Shown one piece after another: positions 1 to 11,883 of a stretch of DNA of 64,000 nucleotides. Within the stretch, counting starts at the first letter, position 1, and each line of letters begins with the position of its first letter. The notes below the pieces were generated by a model. It had not been told where the DNA came from. It saw only the letters and a program-made list of their open reading frames with translations, and ran no database searches. Location: the NCBI GenBank assembly GCA_003342815.1, contig PTEX01000414.1, forward strand, positions 301,997 to 365,996, read 5' to 3'. The position numbers were made by a program, and so were the translations under genes. Source of the DNA: Eudromia elegans. Taxonomy: Eukaryota > Chordata > Aves > Tinamiformes > Tinamidae.

Positions 1-3000
1 GGCTTGCTGGAGAAACTCTGACAATGGCTGGGGCCTTGGGGCCCTTTGTGTCAGAGAGGTACTGAGGATGCAGCTGGGGGTGGGTGTTGAGGACACATAG
101 ATCTCACAGATCCTGAGAGAGGCTGTTTGTCTGTATTTGCCTTTGAAGAGCCATAGGCAGAAATTAAAACTAAGAACTGAGAATTTAGGAACTTGTCAGT
201 TAAACATTTTTTAACTTTACAGGTTGAGTAGAATGTAGAACTTCAGAACCTTTTAGAATAGGTTCTTAAAAACCTGTGTTTTTGTTTGCTTGTGATTTCC
301 CCATCATTTATTGAAGTGTTTTGCTTTGTAAATACCCAAGTGCTTCAAGCAACTCTGAGGGGAATGTCGAGGTAACAAGTCGCACTGTGGACAGAAGAGA
401 CTTGGCACATTGTAAAGTCTCTATCTCTTACGACTTACTGCTCATGTATGTGTGTCAGATTGAGTATGGTTAAACCTTGGGGGAAAGACAGGCAAAAACT
501 GACCACTCTAGTTATGAGCAGAAGGGTTCATTTTTCTTGATACCCCATTGAAAACATTGCATTGACCAGGACTTCAGAGCAGCTACCAGTTTTGACTAGT
601 GCTGGTTAAGGCAGTTTCTATAATCTGTCTGTGCCTGCCATGATGCTTTTATATTTTTTTCATTTTTATATTTTATTCTTTCTAAGAAAGAATTATAGTT
701 ACTCCTTTATCTAAAAGATTCTTCCTCATCTCATAAAGTCATGAATTCCCTTTCCCTGTTGCTCATGAATTCATCTTGAGGGGCTGACCATCCTTTTCTG
801 ATCTTGTACCTTCCTTTCATTCTCTCGAAGGCTTACTTTCTGTCTTAGGTTGTCTAAATGCTTATGGGCTATTTGCCTCTCTTCAGCATGAAAAAGTAAT
901 TTTAGTAGACTACTTCACCAGACAAGTATTCAGGAAACTGATTTTCTTATTTTCCTCTTCCATTTTTATTTCTATTTTTAGTTTTTTTATTTTAATGTTT
1001 ATTTTGTAAAGAGAAGCTTGTGAAGACCCATGTTTATTATGGAATTCAAGCAAAATTTAACAGTTTTATCTAGAAAAGAGAGAAAATTTGCAAATATAGA
1101 AAAGATTCACTTAGATATTTTAACAGCCTCAAAATGGCATTTTTTTAAAAAAAATCCACCTAAGAATTGACTATACTTGTCATCAAAAATAACTGGGAAG
1201 TAAAATGGACTGTTTCATTTTTGATTAGCAAGATGAATAATAATTTTTAGAACATTAATTATCTGAAAGATAGTACTTTCTTTTTTAAAGAAAGACTGAA
1301 GGCAAGGGAAGCATATATTCTCTTGGAGTATACAGCAATGTATATTAATATACATTATATTATATTAATATAAAATTATTATGCTAATTAATGAAAAAAT
1401 ATATATTGAATTTATAAGGTACTTAGCATTATTTGACTGCTATTCATAATATTTACTTTTAAAAAAGATAATTCTTTCCAAGATATATTATAATTTATGT
1501 TGAAATCTCTGAACATAATGTTTATTAGAATATAATCAGACCACAAGGGGTCTCCCTTGGCTTATTTTTCTCTGTTACATTGTATGTTACTGATATTTTA
1601 TAAAATATAGTTTTCCTTGGAATTATTCAGGACTTTTTTTTTTTTTAATATACAGTGCTGATTGAAGGATAGATTATCCTACTCGGAAGAAAAGAAATAC
1701 CATCTTATCTTTTTTTGTTGTTGCTGTTTAGCAGAAATCATTTTTTCTTAAGTTCAACTTGCCGTAAAAGAACTATGAAGATTAAATGCTGTTAACTGAT
1801 ACATAATAATCTAATTTTTTAAAGAAATTCATTTCACAAATCTTTTTAGACATATGGGCGAGATTGCTCTGATTTTGACAAACATGTTATCTTAGATATA
1901 TACAGACCTATTATGAAAAATCCTATGTCTGGAAATGATAGTAGTTTTCACTGAAATAAATAGAGTGGATTAAATAAAGCATTCTATGATTACTTGAGAG
2001 AGATTGATTCCTTTATTTATTTATTTAACAGCTATTTACAGCTATTAAATGACACAGTTACTTAGCCAGAACAAAATAGCCAGCCACTTCCTGCATTTCA
2101 CCTGATTGCCTGGGTATAAACCAAAGATGTCCTCCTCACAAGAGAAAGAGCTGAGAGGGATTTTTTTCATTAACCTGTCATTTAAGCATGCAGTCATTTT
2201 GTTTCTTTGACCCTTTGTACCAAACACAATTAGTCTTTAATACCTTCTTTTGGTTCAAATTCTGTCATATTTGTCTTTATTTGACAAGGCACAATATGCC
2301 ATTTATCTGTTAGTCATATTGCTCTGTGCCCTAATGTGACCATGTAAGAGCAAGATAAATTTTATGCAGAAGTGTTTCAAATGATCTCTTCCCTGTGATG
2401 AAGCTTAGTTATGCAGATTTTCATTCAGAGTATTTTTTCTGCTTTGATGGAAATCATTCTATATATTGTAATTACAGTTTTAAAAATAAATCTGCTACTT
2501 CTGTGAGAGATAATAAGATGCCATTTGCCAAATACTGTGCCAGATCTACAACAAAAAATGCCATGTTTTCCTATTTCTGCTGCTGAAGTATTAGTTGAGT
2601 TATTATCCCAGATAAATGCTGCTATTTTCAGTGATGCTGAGTGAAAACAAATATGTTAAATTTTGGTGAAGTGCTTCTGAAATGTATGCAATGAAACAAT
2701 TGTAACCATTTTAGATTTACTAGATAAGGATAAAATAGAACCTCTATTTGCAAAATGGAAAAGGGCAAAATTAATACTAAGAAAATCTGTTTGCAAGACT
2801 CTCAGATCAAAAAAGCAAACAAAAAAGTGAAAAATTAGATTGAATTTATCAAGGTTTAGAGAAGTCTTGAGAACTTATAAATTTGAGTTTGGTAATGAAC
2901 TCGTAACGTGTTTCTAAAATGCTCACTCTGCTTGGATGACGAACTTCTCTTTGAAACAAACCACCTTCTAACAACTTACTTGTTGGGTGTTATTTGGTTT

Positions 3001-3718
3001 GAAGCATCTATTTTTACAAAAGTTCTATATAGGCCATCACATTCTTTAATGAGGCATAATAAAATCTTGAGCCATCTGTAGGCAAGGAAAAAGTATTTTA
3101 TAAATAATCTAATAGAAATAAGATATGTATGCTAGTGGAGAAAGAATAAAATTGAAGGATCCCTGCCTCTGCTTTCTTGGCTATTTACTTATATAATTTG
3201 TCACAGAGATGACGGTGTGGCTAAGTGTCCTGCTAATCTAATGACTGCACTGAGGATTGATTTTATGTCCTCAGTTACTGTGCTCACCTCTGAGATCTTA
3301 GGCTCCAACAAAGCCTAATGATTGGATTAATCTGTCCGCCTGCTGAAGAAATTGCTCAGGTTAGAAGTGCTAATAAGAATATCTCACGTTTGCTTGCATT
3401 CAGTAACATTTATTTACAGTCTACATATTTAGTGATCTGAAGAAACTCCAGTGCACTGAAGTCATGCAGCCAAGAGTATCAGTTTTCAGATTTTCCTCCT
3501 AGATGGCCATAGTTCAAATGGCTCAGCATCCTCTGCACTCAAGCAGTCATGAGCTGTTTGAGCACCAATGGCTCAGAAAACACACTTCCCACTTAGCTCT
3601 GCTTTCTTTCTTTCCTCATGAAATTTCTCACATGACACTGTTGTTTTCTAATGACTATGTTTCAGCCTCCTACCTAGTTACCCAGGAGTTACTGGTGTAC
3701 AGTTACTGAGAAGAAGTT
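1..3718. other. AT-rich intergenic DNA, no gene recognised
   Basis: No open frame longer than about 70 codons is present and none resembles a known protein. Homopolymer T and A runs are frequent. The segment holds a perfect 20-bp AT-rich palindrome at 1337-1356 inside a tract of TATTA/TAATA repeats (about 1320-1390). I see no CR1 3' signature, LTR ends or RNA gene here. It is taken as unique intergenic or intronic sequence; a distant host gene spanning it as an intron cannot be excluded from this window. Confidence 0.6.
1337..1356. repeat. Perfect 20-bp AT-rich palindrome
   Basis: The first ten bases (aatgtatatt) are followed directly by their exact reverse complement. It lies inside a TA-rich stretch with further TATTA and TAATA units up to about 1375. 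Such palindromes arise easily in TA-rich DNA, so no function is assigned. Confidence 0.8.
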
Positions 3719-4660
3719 GTTCAATTTATTCATTAACGACCTGGATGAAGGGATGGAGCGCTCCCTCAGTAGGTTTGCTGATGATACGAAACTGGGAGGA
3801 ATAGCTGATCGCCCTGAGGGCTGCGCTGCCATCTAGAGGGACCTGGTCAGACTGGACAACTGGGTAGCGAGTAACCTCATCAAGTTCAACAAGGGCAAGT
3901 GTAGGGTCCTGCACCTGGGGAGGAATAACCCTAGACACACCTACAGGCTGGGGACCGACCTCCTGGAGAGCAGCAGTCCTGCAGAGAGGGACCTGGGCGT
4001 CATGGTGGACGACAAGTTGACCATGAGGCAGCAGTGTGCCCTTGTGGCCAAGAAGGCCAATGGGATCCTGGGGTGCATTAAGCAGAGCGTCTCCAGCAGG
4101 TCGAGGGAGGTGATTCTGCCCCTCTACTCAGCCCTGGTGAGGCCGCACCTCGAGTACTGCGTGCAGNTCTGGGCTNCCCAGTGCAGGAGGGATGTGGAGC
4201 TGCTAGAGAGAGTCCAGCGCAGGGCCACAAAGATGATTTGGGGCCTGGAACATGTACCCTATGAGTAAAGGCTGAGAGAGCTGGGCCTCTTCAGCCTGGA
4301 GAAGAGAAGACTGAGAGGGGACCTGATTAATGTATATCAATATCTCAAGATAAAGAGTGGGGAGGATGGGGCTGGCCTCTTCTCAGTGGTGGCCAGTGAT
4401 AGAATTAGAGGAAACGGCCACAAATTGAGGCACCAAAAGTTCCACAGGAACTTGCAAAGGAATTTCTCAACAGTGAGGGTGACAGAGCCCTGGAACAGGC
4501 TGCCCAGAGAGGTGGTGGAGTCTCCTTCTCTGGAGATCTTCAAAACCCGCCTGGACACCGTCCTGTGCCACATGCTCTAGGAGACCCTGCGTGTGCAGGG
4601 GGGATTGGACTAGATGACCTCTAGAGGTCCCTTCCAACCTTAAGCGTTCTGTGATTCTAA
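3719..4660 (+). mobile_element. CR1 LINE, 5'-truncated copy
   Basis: A chicken-repeat-1 retrotransposon fragment of about 940 bp. It begins inside the reverse-transcriptase region ([12 protein letters not shown]) and runs through the C-terminal part of the second ORF into the short 3' UTR. The 3' end carries the diagnostic CR1 tail: 'gatgacctctagaggtcc', 'cttccaacctt' and terminal 'ttctgtgattcta', which matches the ATTCTRTG octamer. The 5' truncation is typical of LINE insertion by target-primed reverse transcription. No target-site duplication is evident, as is usual for CR1. It shares a subfamily with the copy starting at 63603: about 24 substitutions and one 3-bp indel over roughly 310 aligned bases, counted by eye. 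Two single ambiguous bases sit at 4167 and 4176. Confidence 0.96.
3720..4580 (+). pseudogene. CR1 ORF2 remnant (reverse transcriptase C-terminal part)
   Basis: About 287 codons of the CR1 polyprotein lie in one continuous frame with no frameshift. In order: FNLFINDLD, the catalytic FADDTKLGG box (both aspartates intact), [72 protein letters not shown] and the C-terminal WNRLPREVVESPSLE, ending at a TAG at 4578-4580. Two internal stops break it: TAG at 3834-3836, where a related copy has CAG, and TAA at 4266-4268, where related copies encode Glu. In full-length CR1 this protein performs endonuclease-primed reverse transcription. Here the endonuclease and N-terminal RT motifs are missing, so the copy cannot be autonomous. 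Confidence 0.93.
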
Positions 4661-6598
4661 GAACTACCAGTCTGGCAATGTCAGGAAACTTGACTGATCT
4701 GTTGAAATTTGTTATTATGGAGGTAAAATAAGTTCTCAATCAAGAGAATGGATCTAGATATACTTAAAAAAACCTTTAAAAATAGTTTGTCCGTTAATGA
4801 TGTGCTTAGGCGTGATCTGAAGAGTTCGTAAGAACTATCAGACAGATTAAAAGAAATGAAGGTGTCTGTAGGAGCAGATGGGCACCCACTTGAGATTTTC
4901 TATAATGTCACTGGAGTTTGGAGGTACATACTGTTTCGAAAAAATCCTACAAGGCACCTCTATCACTTTAGTCACTTGAATATCTTAGAAAACTGCTCAT
5001 GGATTACTTGTTATAAGAGGCCGTCATTCTTATATTTCAATGTGTGATAAGTCTCTAAACACATAAAACCTTTTCAATACTTTGTCATCTTCATTCTTTC
5101 AGAGTCTGTGATTCTCCAAAATATATTACAGTAAAGCAAGAAATGCTTCAGAAAAGTCCTGGCAATGCATTTCTAATTTTGAATTCCTAAGGGAAGATAG
5201 TTCCTCATTTAATATTATATAAAATAAGATAAAATCCAATCATAAATATTTTATTGCTCTTTCAATCAATGAAGGAGAGAATATGATACAGCGCTTTTGA
5301 AATGCAGGCAGCTACTTTTATCTGTGTGATTTAAATAATCTATATGATCTCAGTATAACAAGTATATTAGACACACAATGTTGCAGTGTGGTGTCTCTTC
5401 CAAACCAGTGAAGAGACAACAGTTTTTTGAAATATTCTGATTTAACAAATTTAGAACATTTTAGAACATCATTAAAAAAAAAAATCTATACCAGATGGTG
5501 AGATATGTATCCTAATTCCTAATGTAACTGTGAGTTATATGCAGCTTTGAATAACCTGGCATGAGGGAGGCCATTTGGAACACATCATCCAAAAATACAA
5601 ACCGAGATATTATTGGGAAGTGATATGGGAAGAACTATTGAATGTTTCCCAAAACATAATGGTTAAAACTGTCAGTTAGATGCAACAGGTTGACTGTGTC
5701 ATTAGAATTCTTTAATGATGTCTGTGAGAAATTTGGCAGTGTATCAGAGAATGAAGAAGTGGTGATTCAGTAGGCAGATTTTGGAAAACCCTATCAAAAC
5801 GCTAAGCTGCTACACTACAAACAAACTCTTGTGTGTCTGCCAGCGTTTTGAAAAGACTTTTTTTTTGAGAGAGGGAGCTAATCTGCAGACATTGATGACA
5901 TAGCCTAAAGTAATTACATGGTGTTACAAAATTATAGAGTAAATTTGTGCACTTTGTGGATTTCAGATTCCATAGTTGCAGTGAATCAAAAAGAGTATTA
6001 GAACAAAGCGAACTTGACAGATTCTGCATTGTGCAACGTTCAAAACAATATAGACTTCTCATCTGATTTTTATGGGCTTAAGAGGGAGGACATATTTAGG
6101 GGTGATGGGAATCGCCTTTTGTTAAAAAAATCAAATTGTTTAACTCCTAACAATTTTCTTGTTGTACTTCCTTGATGCTGATATTTTGTTAATTCACATA
6201 GTTTGTAATTCTGAGAAGAGCTATAAAAAAATAGAACTTCCATAAAAATTATAGCATTTGTACACCATGTGAAATTTAGAACTTGTTTTCTATAAAGTAG
6301 ATGTCAGGACTTTGGAGGACTGTAGCGTGTATATGTACTAACATATTTTTTATGATGAAACAACTTTTTTTTATAGATCACGCTGAAAGGATGTTGTAAC
6401 TTAACACTATTTGGAACATTTGTCGGCAAGCTGCAGTCAGTCTATGTATTTCTAGTAGGTATCACCATTCATTTCTAGTAGTAAAGAAATGGCATAAACA
6501 TGTGAAAGATGCGAATACAATCAATTAATTATTTTAAATGTGATTAGCCTGTAGTTAATAATTAAATCTATAAATTAGCTGCATTGCTGCATTTCTTC

Positions 6599-6618
6599 TT
6601 TTTTTTTTTTTTTTTTTT
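6599..6618. repeat. T20 homopolymer
   Basis: A run of twenty T. It could be the antisense poly(A) tail of an old retrocopy, but the DNA on its 5' side on the plus strand shows no recognisable transcript and no flanking duplication is visible. It is annotated only as a homopolymer. Confidence 0.85.
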
Positions 6619-6879
6619 CTGTAACCAGAGGACAATAATTTTAATATTTTGGCACTTAAGTATAACATTTGTCAAACAAAAAGTTTCCTTCCTCCTCCAG
6701 CTCCCCAAATCTGACTTATTTTCCATATTGAAGACTGCTTTTTTGCTTTGAGTAAAGAACTAAAGAGAGCTTCCTCCTGCTTTCTATTTAGTGCCATATA
6801 ATATGATATTTTATCAACAAGAAAACTAGATAAGAATGTTCTTAGGGTACAAAAAAAAAAAAAAAAGAGTGATATAGGG

Positions 6880-6905
6880 NNNNNNNNNNNNNNNNNNNNN
6901 NNNNN
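6880..6905. other. Assembly gap (26 N) flanked by an identical 25-mer
   Basis: Twenty-six consecutive N. The 16 A plus 'gagtgatat' immediately left of the gap (6851-6875) recurs exactly to the right (6912-6936). The simplest reading is that two contig ends both carry the same homopolymer junction, so the gap separates a falsely duplicated segment. A real A-rich tandem duplication that broke the assembly is the alternative. Confidence 0.95.
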
Positions 6906-7212
6906 AAAAATAAAAAAAAAAAAAAAAGAGTGATATTAGAGGAACTATGCAGAATTCTGAAGAGCTGGGTTTATCCTTGGCTAAGTTATACCTAGAATGT
7001 TTTACATGCATCCTGTGCATCCTGTAATATTTATATTTTTAACTGCTTCATGATTTGTTACCAACTTTTAATGATATTATTTGAATAGATCTTAAACACT
7101 GATCGTTCCAGAATTGCAATACAGTATGTAGTTTGTATGTGCAATGACTCAACAGAGGGTAACACCTGATGATTCATTACCATGTTTGTAAAATTTCTGG
7201 AGATTTTATTAG

Positions 7213-7233
7213 AATTAATTAATTAATTAATTA
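7213..7233. repeat. (AATT)n microsatellite
   Basis: About five units of a self-complementary AATT tetranucleotide. The unit is its own reverse complement, so the strand is arbitrary. Confidence 0.9.
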
Positions 7234-9071
7234 GTCTTAATTCAACGCTGAAAAACAAGCTCCTAAGTTTGTATGAGCTCTGTAGGCAAAGACCCCAGGC
7301 AAGATTCATCTGTGGCTGCCCCAAACAACCTTTTCCTGTCCAATGGACAGAAGTATGTGTATCCATAGCATGGTTCATCTGACCAAATAGATTTCCCCTT
7401 AAAGGAATTGCACCATAGAAATTGTAATTGTGAGCCTAGAGCGATGAACCAGGATGCTTGTGTCTAGGCTATGATGTATAAAAGTAAGCAAAATCTCTCC
7501 TTCCCTTCTCGGTACAAAGCTCCTGAACTTATTCTTTCAACTCACAAACAGAAGTACTGCTTCTCCTCCAGGTCAGGCTTCCCTTATCCTTCAATCCTTT
7601 GTTAGCTTTCTCAACACTCAAAAAACCACCTTGGAAACTCATTCATACATGCATTACTGAACTGGGTGCGGTGCTAATATTTCGGAGTATTTTTATTCAT
7701 TGGTCTATGTCTGATTAAGAGTGCTCTTGCACTTGTTGATGCTAAAGCCTCAAGCACAAGATTCCCTCACAACACATTACAGCTGTTCATGTTATGAGCT
7801 GCTCTAGCAGCACTTTTACATCTTCAGTCACTGTCTAGTGAAATATCTAGTTCCATCAGATACATTTCATGTCCTTACTGCTTGTGATAAGTAACTTGGA
7901 TTGTTTTTCCAGATTCTACATCAGACTTTGCACATCCTATTACTCATTTAGGAACTAACACCTGCTGAGTTGTCCTACTGATGTGATATATTCTACACAA
8001 AGTGTTCAGAAGACATTTGTAGACATATTACTGCAATGTTGGCCTATTTTGATATTCAGCCAAGGTCCTTCCTGAATACTTTGGGTCTGTATCTGAGTAG
8101 GATCTCCTAAGTCATGTTAACCTGAAATGTAGCAAAATAAAGAAGAACTTGTCATGGAGTTTACTGTCACCACACCAAGATTCAATTATGATTATGGCTG
8201 CATAGTGGTGTTAAAGATCTGACAAGGGAATTTCAGGTACAATTAAGCTATAGATAAATAATTACAGCTATATTAGATCAAGAATCTCTGTATTTCTCCA
8301 GAACAAAGACAACACCAGAAATCCAGTGGTGGATACCTGGTAGAATTTTCTGTCTTTCTGTGGTATATAGAATTGTCTCGTGTTAAACTTCATGACTCTA
8401 AGAAGTATGTGCTCATAAAAACTTGCCGTATCTGAGGGCTTCACTGTAGAATTTACTCATCCTGACTACTGTGCCTGTGAATCAGGTTTTCTGCCATAAA
8501 AGTATTTCAAAACGGCCATAATCTATCTTAGACCTATTTTAAATCCAACAGGTTATTCTGTGCTGTCAATTTAAAGGTGGGTTTTTTTCACCTTTATGGT
8601 ATCTGATTGCACCTTGATGTTCAAAATTCAGAGGTAAACTGAGTAATTAAACTTGTGAAAAACTTTAATTTAAAAGAAGTTGCTTCAGTTTGATTTACTA
8701 TGAAAATTCCTCTCCTTTTCTTGATTTTGTTACTAAAACTTTATTTTTCTTCACAGCCCATAGATTTTATCCAATATTTGTGCTATATCCAGGGACAATC
8801 AAAGACAATTTTCATTTCTCTGAAGTTTTGCAGAATACAGTGCTCATAATTGCATTGAAACATCTGTAGATCTGTCTTCTTCAGATGATAAAATGTTCTT
8901 ATTGTCATATGATTTTACTTCTTCCTAGTCTGGTCAAATTCTTGCATATTAATTCCTATGGCTATACAAACTCATCAGACAAGTACCTCTGTAAAGCCTA
9001 CCCAAAACCATCATTCAGATAAGTGAGACTTGGACCGTATTTCATTACTCTAATTCATTAGATGATCTGTT

Positions 9072-9091
9072 AAAACAAAACAAAACAAAAC
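9072..9091 (+). repeat. (AAAAC)4 microsatellite
   Basis: Four perfect pentanucleotide units in otherwise unremarkable AT-rich DNA. Confidence 0.9.
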
Positions 9092-10876
9092 ACAAGAACA
9101 GCTGCTTATTGTGGGGATGACTATCCAAAGAACTCTGAACTACTTCTTCTCTTTTTTGATTTTTTGATGGTTTAATATGCCCAAGGAGAAGTAAAGAAAT
9201 ATTGATGAACAATTAGTCAGTTTTACAGTTTCATAATACATTGTAGGGGAGACCAAAAGGTCAGAATGATCCATGTAACAATGGAATTTGCTTTAATATG
9301 GAGAAAGTCAGAAGAATATCTTGGGGTGGTGTGATCAGTGAGGTCACTGGAAGCTTATGCTAACCATTTCTGTTATAAAGCAATAAATACAGAAGAAAAC
9401 TGCTCCTTGATCAGAACAAATCAACAAATGCCCAGTACTGTACTGAAGGCTGAGCCCACGGTGGAACTGCTGCATGTGGAAATCAGGCCATCAACCGGGA
9501 CATGGAAACCTTGACCAGCTGGAGTGTCCTGTTTCTCAGTGTTCCTCTTTTTAAATGTATCTGTTTAATTAATGTGTATATCTTACATATATGCCATAAA
9601 TGGTTGGCTTCTTTTTATTGGACACTGTGCTTGAAGTCTATTACCTTCCAGTGCAAAAGTGAAAGTTCATCACTCATAAGTTAAAAAGAAACTGATGACC
9701 CAGAGACATATAATTTGAATGGAAACAGGGCAGAAAACCTAGTTGTGAAAGTTACTTCATAAATAATTCATGAATTTTCTAGAATGAGTTCATGAGCTTT
9801 TTATGACATTTTTTAAACTCTAAAGTTTTTATTACTATGAGTTCTATACTGCAGAAATTGTAGTCTGGTATCACAAATACATAAAACATACAATTGGAAG
9901 AGCAGTAAATGCAGAGAACTTTGCCCCACAGTATATATTGTCTTGATTTACGTTGTATTCTCTGGCATCTCTAACTAACTGACACATTCAGCTTAGCACT
10001 TAATTGCAGATATCTTTACTAATGAAGAATGTAAAAAAAAAAGATTAAAAGAAACAGCTACTTATGGAGTAAGGCTTAGAACTGATAGATATGCACTAAG
10101 ATTTCATAAGAAATAACAGATGCAATTCGTTTTCAGATTCATTTTCTTATTTAGCATATCTAAGGCCAGAGCTTGATTTTGAAGCACTAACTCTTCACTT
10201 CATTTTTTATTTTTTTTGGTTGACTGTGATAACTCAAAGCTTAATTTCTATTACTTAACTATGACTGAGCAGATAAATTAAATAGTTTTGTGCCATGGCT
10301 GGTTAAGCATAACATTCTTCTGACACAAATACTGTTCAAGTGAATTTAAAATGAAGATCCTTCTAAAACCTCCTGTAAGAATTCATTATCTATACATATT
10401 TTTACCAGTGAAATTTGAGCTTTAGAATGCTGGTAGAAATCAAACCTGAAAAATGGAAAGAGAAAAACTTTCCTTTAAAATTTCCCTTCTCCTTTTATTT
10501 GCCCAGTTCCAGTTAGCAGAGAGAAGATAGTTAATTTAAAAAATCTGTCAGAATTTGTCAAAATGGAAGGAAAAGTAATAATATAGAATACTCATTTGAG
10601 ACAGTCAAAAATAGGAATTCTACTTAGTCATGGTATCTAATTTAACCTCAAAGATGGTGAGACATGTGTATACACCTTTGGATTCATTAGCAGTGTTTTC
10701 CCAGAGTTGTTTGCCTTGGGAATCTGTCTTTTGCATCTTTCCCAATTTAATGAAGACCTCACACAGCTTTAGCCATAAAATTATAAAAGCTGTCCTTTCT
10801 GTTCCATAATCTTGGCAGAAAATAAGACAAACTTCCAATTTCAGGGATTAATAATAAACTAAACAGTAAAAATACA

Positions 10877-10902
10877 AAGATAGTGTTCCAAGATAGTGTT
10901 CT
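10877..10902 (+). repeat. 13-bp tandem duplication
   Basis: Two adjacent copies of aagatagtgttcc, the second ending in t instead of the last c. This is a small local duplication of the kind made by replication slippage. Confidence 0.85.
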
Positions 10903-11839
10903 TCAAGCCAGTCTCTACTGAGTAGTGGAACCCTTACTTTAACCTTTAGCCTCCCTTTAACTTTTATTCCAATTAAAATATTTTAATACTTTTATCTTGA
11001 CTCAATCTCTATTGCTTTAATATTTTTTTCCACTACAGAGCATTTAGATTTCTTTTCTTGTTTGAGTTATGCATAAATACACATACTCTGCCTACTTTAT
11101 TTGTAAAATCTATCACATGCAATTCAAATAAACCACTTTGGAAGATTATGTTCTATATTTAATCAATGGAGATGGAAAGAGACCTTCAGTTATATACAGC
11201 TAGATACAAATCTGGAAGAAATATAGAGCACCTAAATTCGGTGTATAATATTGAGGTCACTGCCTTTCCAGTGTTCTTGGTTCCTATATACATTTCCGAA
11301 TGTATTTTATGCCTTATACATTGTGAAAGAATAATACCTACCATTTTTAATACTTCTCAGACACTAGGGAAATCTTGTGAATTAGTCATTTGACTTCATT
11401 TCAATCATGGCTTTTAAGTATATTACTAAATTCACCTCTGTTAAGCAGAAAACTATAACTGATTTGTCAGAGCTGCAGAGAACAAACCCCACACAAAAGA
11501 AAAAAAAAAGAAAAAAAAATCAACTTCTAAATTGTGGCATTGACAAGGATAATATTTCATCTTTTTATGTTTCTGGTAGGTGAATTTTATGAAGATCTTT
11601 TATTCATCACTATCATTTTCTTTACAATGTTATTTTTAGTTCTTAGCTCTGACTGCTGAGTTACTCTTTCTAATGTAAATCAGAAACCTAGGTCTAGTGA
11701 TACTCTGTATCTTGCAGACCATCCAGCGGCTTGTGATGTTTGGGCAGTAGAGAGGAGAAATAGGTTCATTTTCCACATTCCATTCTCAGCCTTCTGGCAT
11801 AGCAGCAGATAAAGAGCTCTACCGTTATGGACATTATTC

Positions 11840-11883
11840 TTTTTTTTTTTAAAAAAAAAAAAAGTCTTCACATGATCATGTGA
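11840..11883. repeat. T11A13 foldback plus 16-bp palindrome
   Basis: Eleven T are followed directly by thirteen A (11840-11863), a perfect A/T foldback. After four bases there is a 16-bp perfect palindrome, tcacatgatcatgtga (11868-11883). Both could extrude hairpins. No gene or transcript end is recognisable beside them. Confidence 0.8.
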
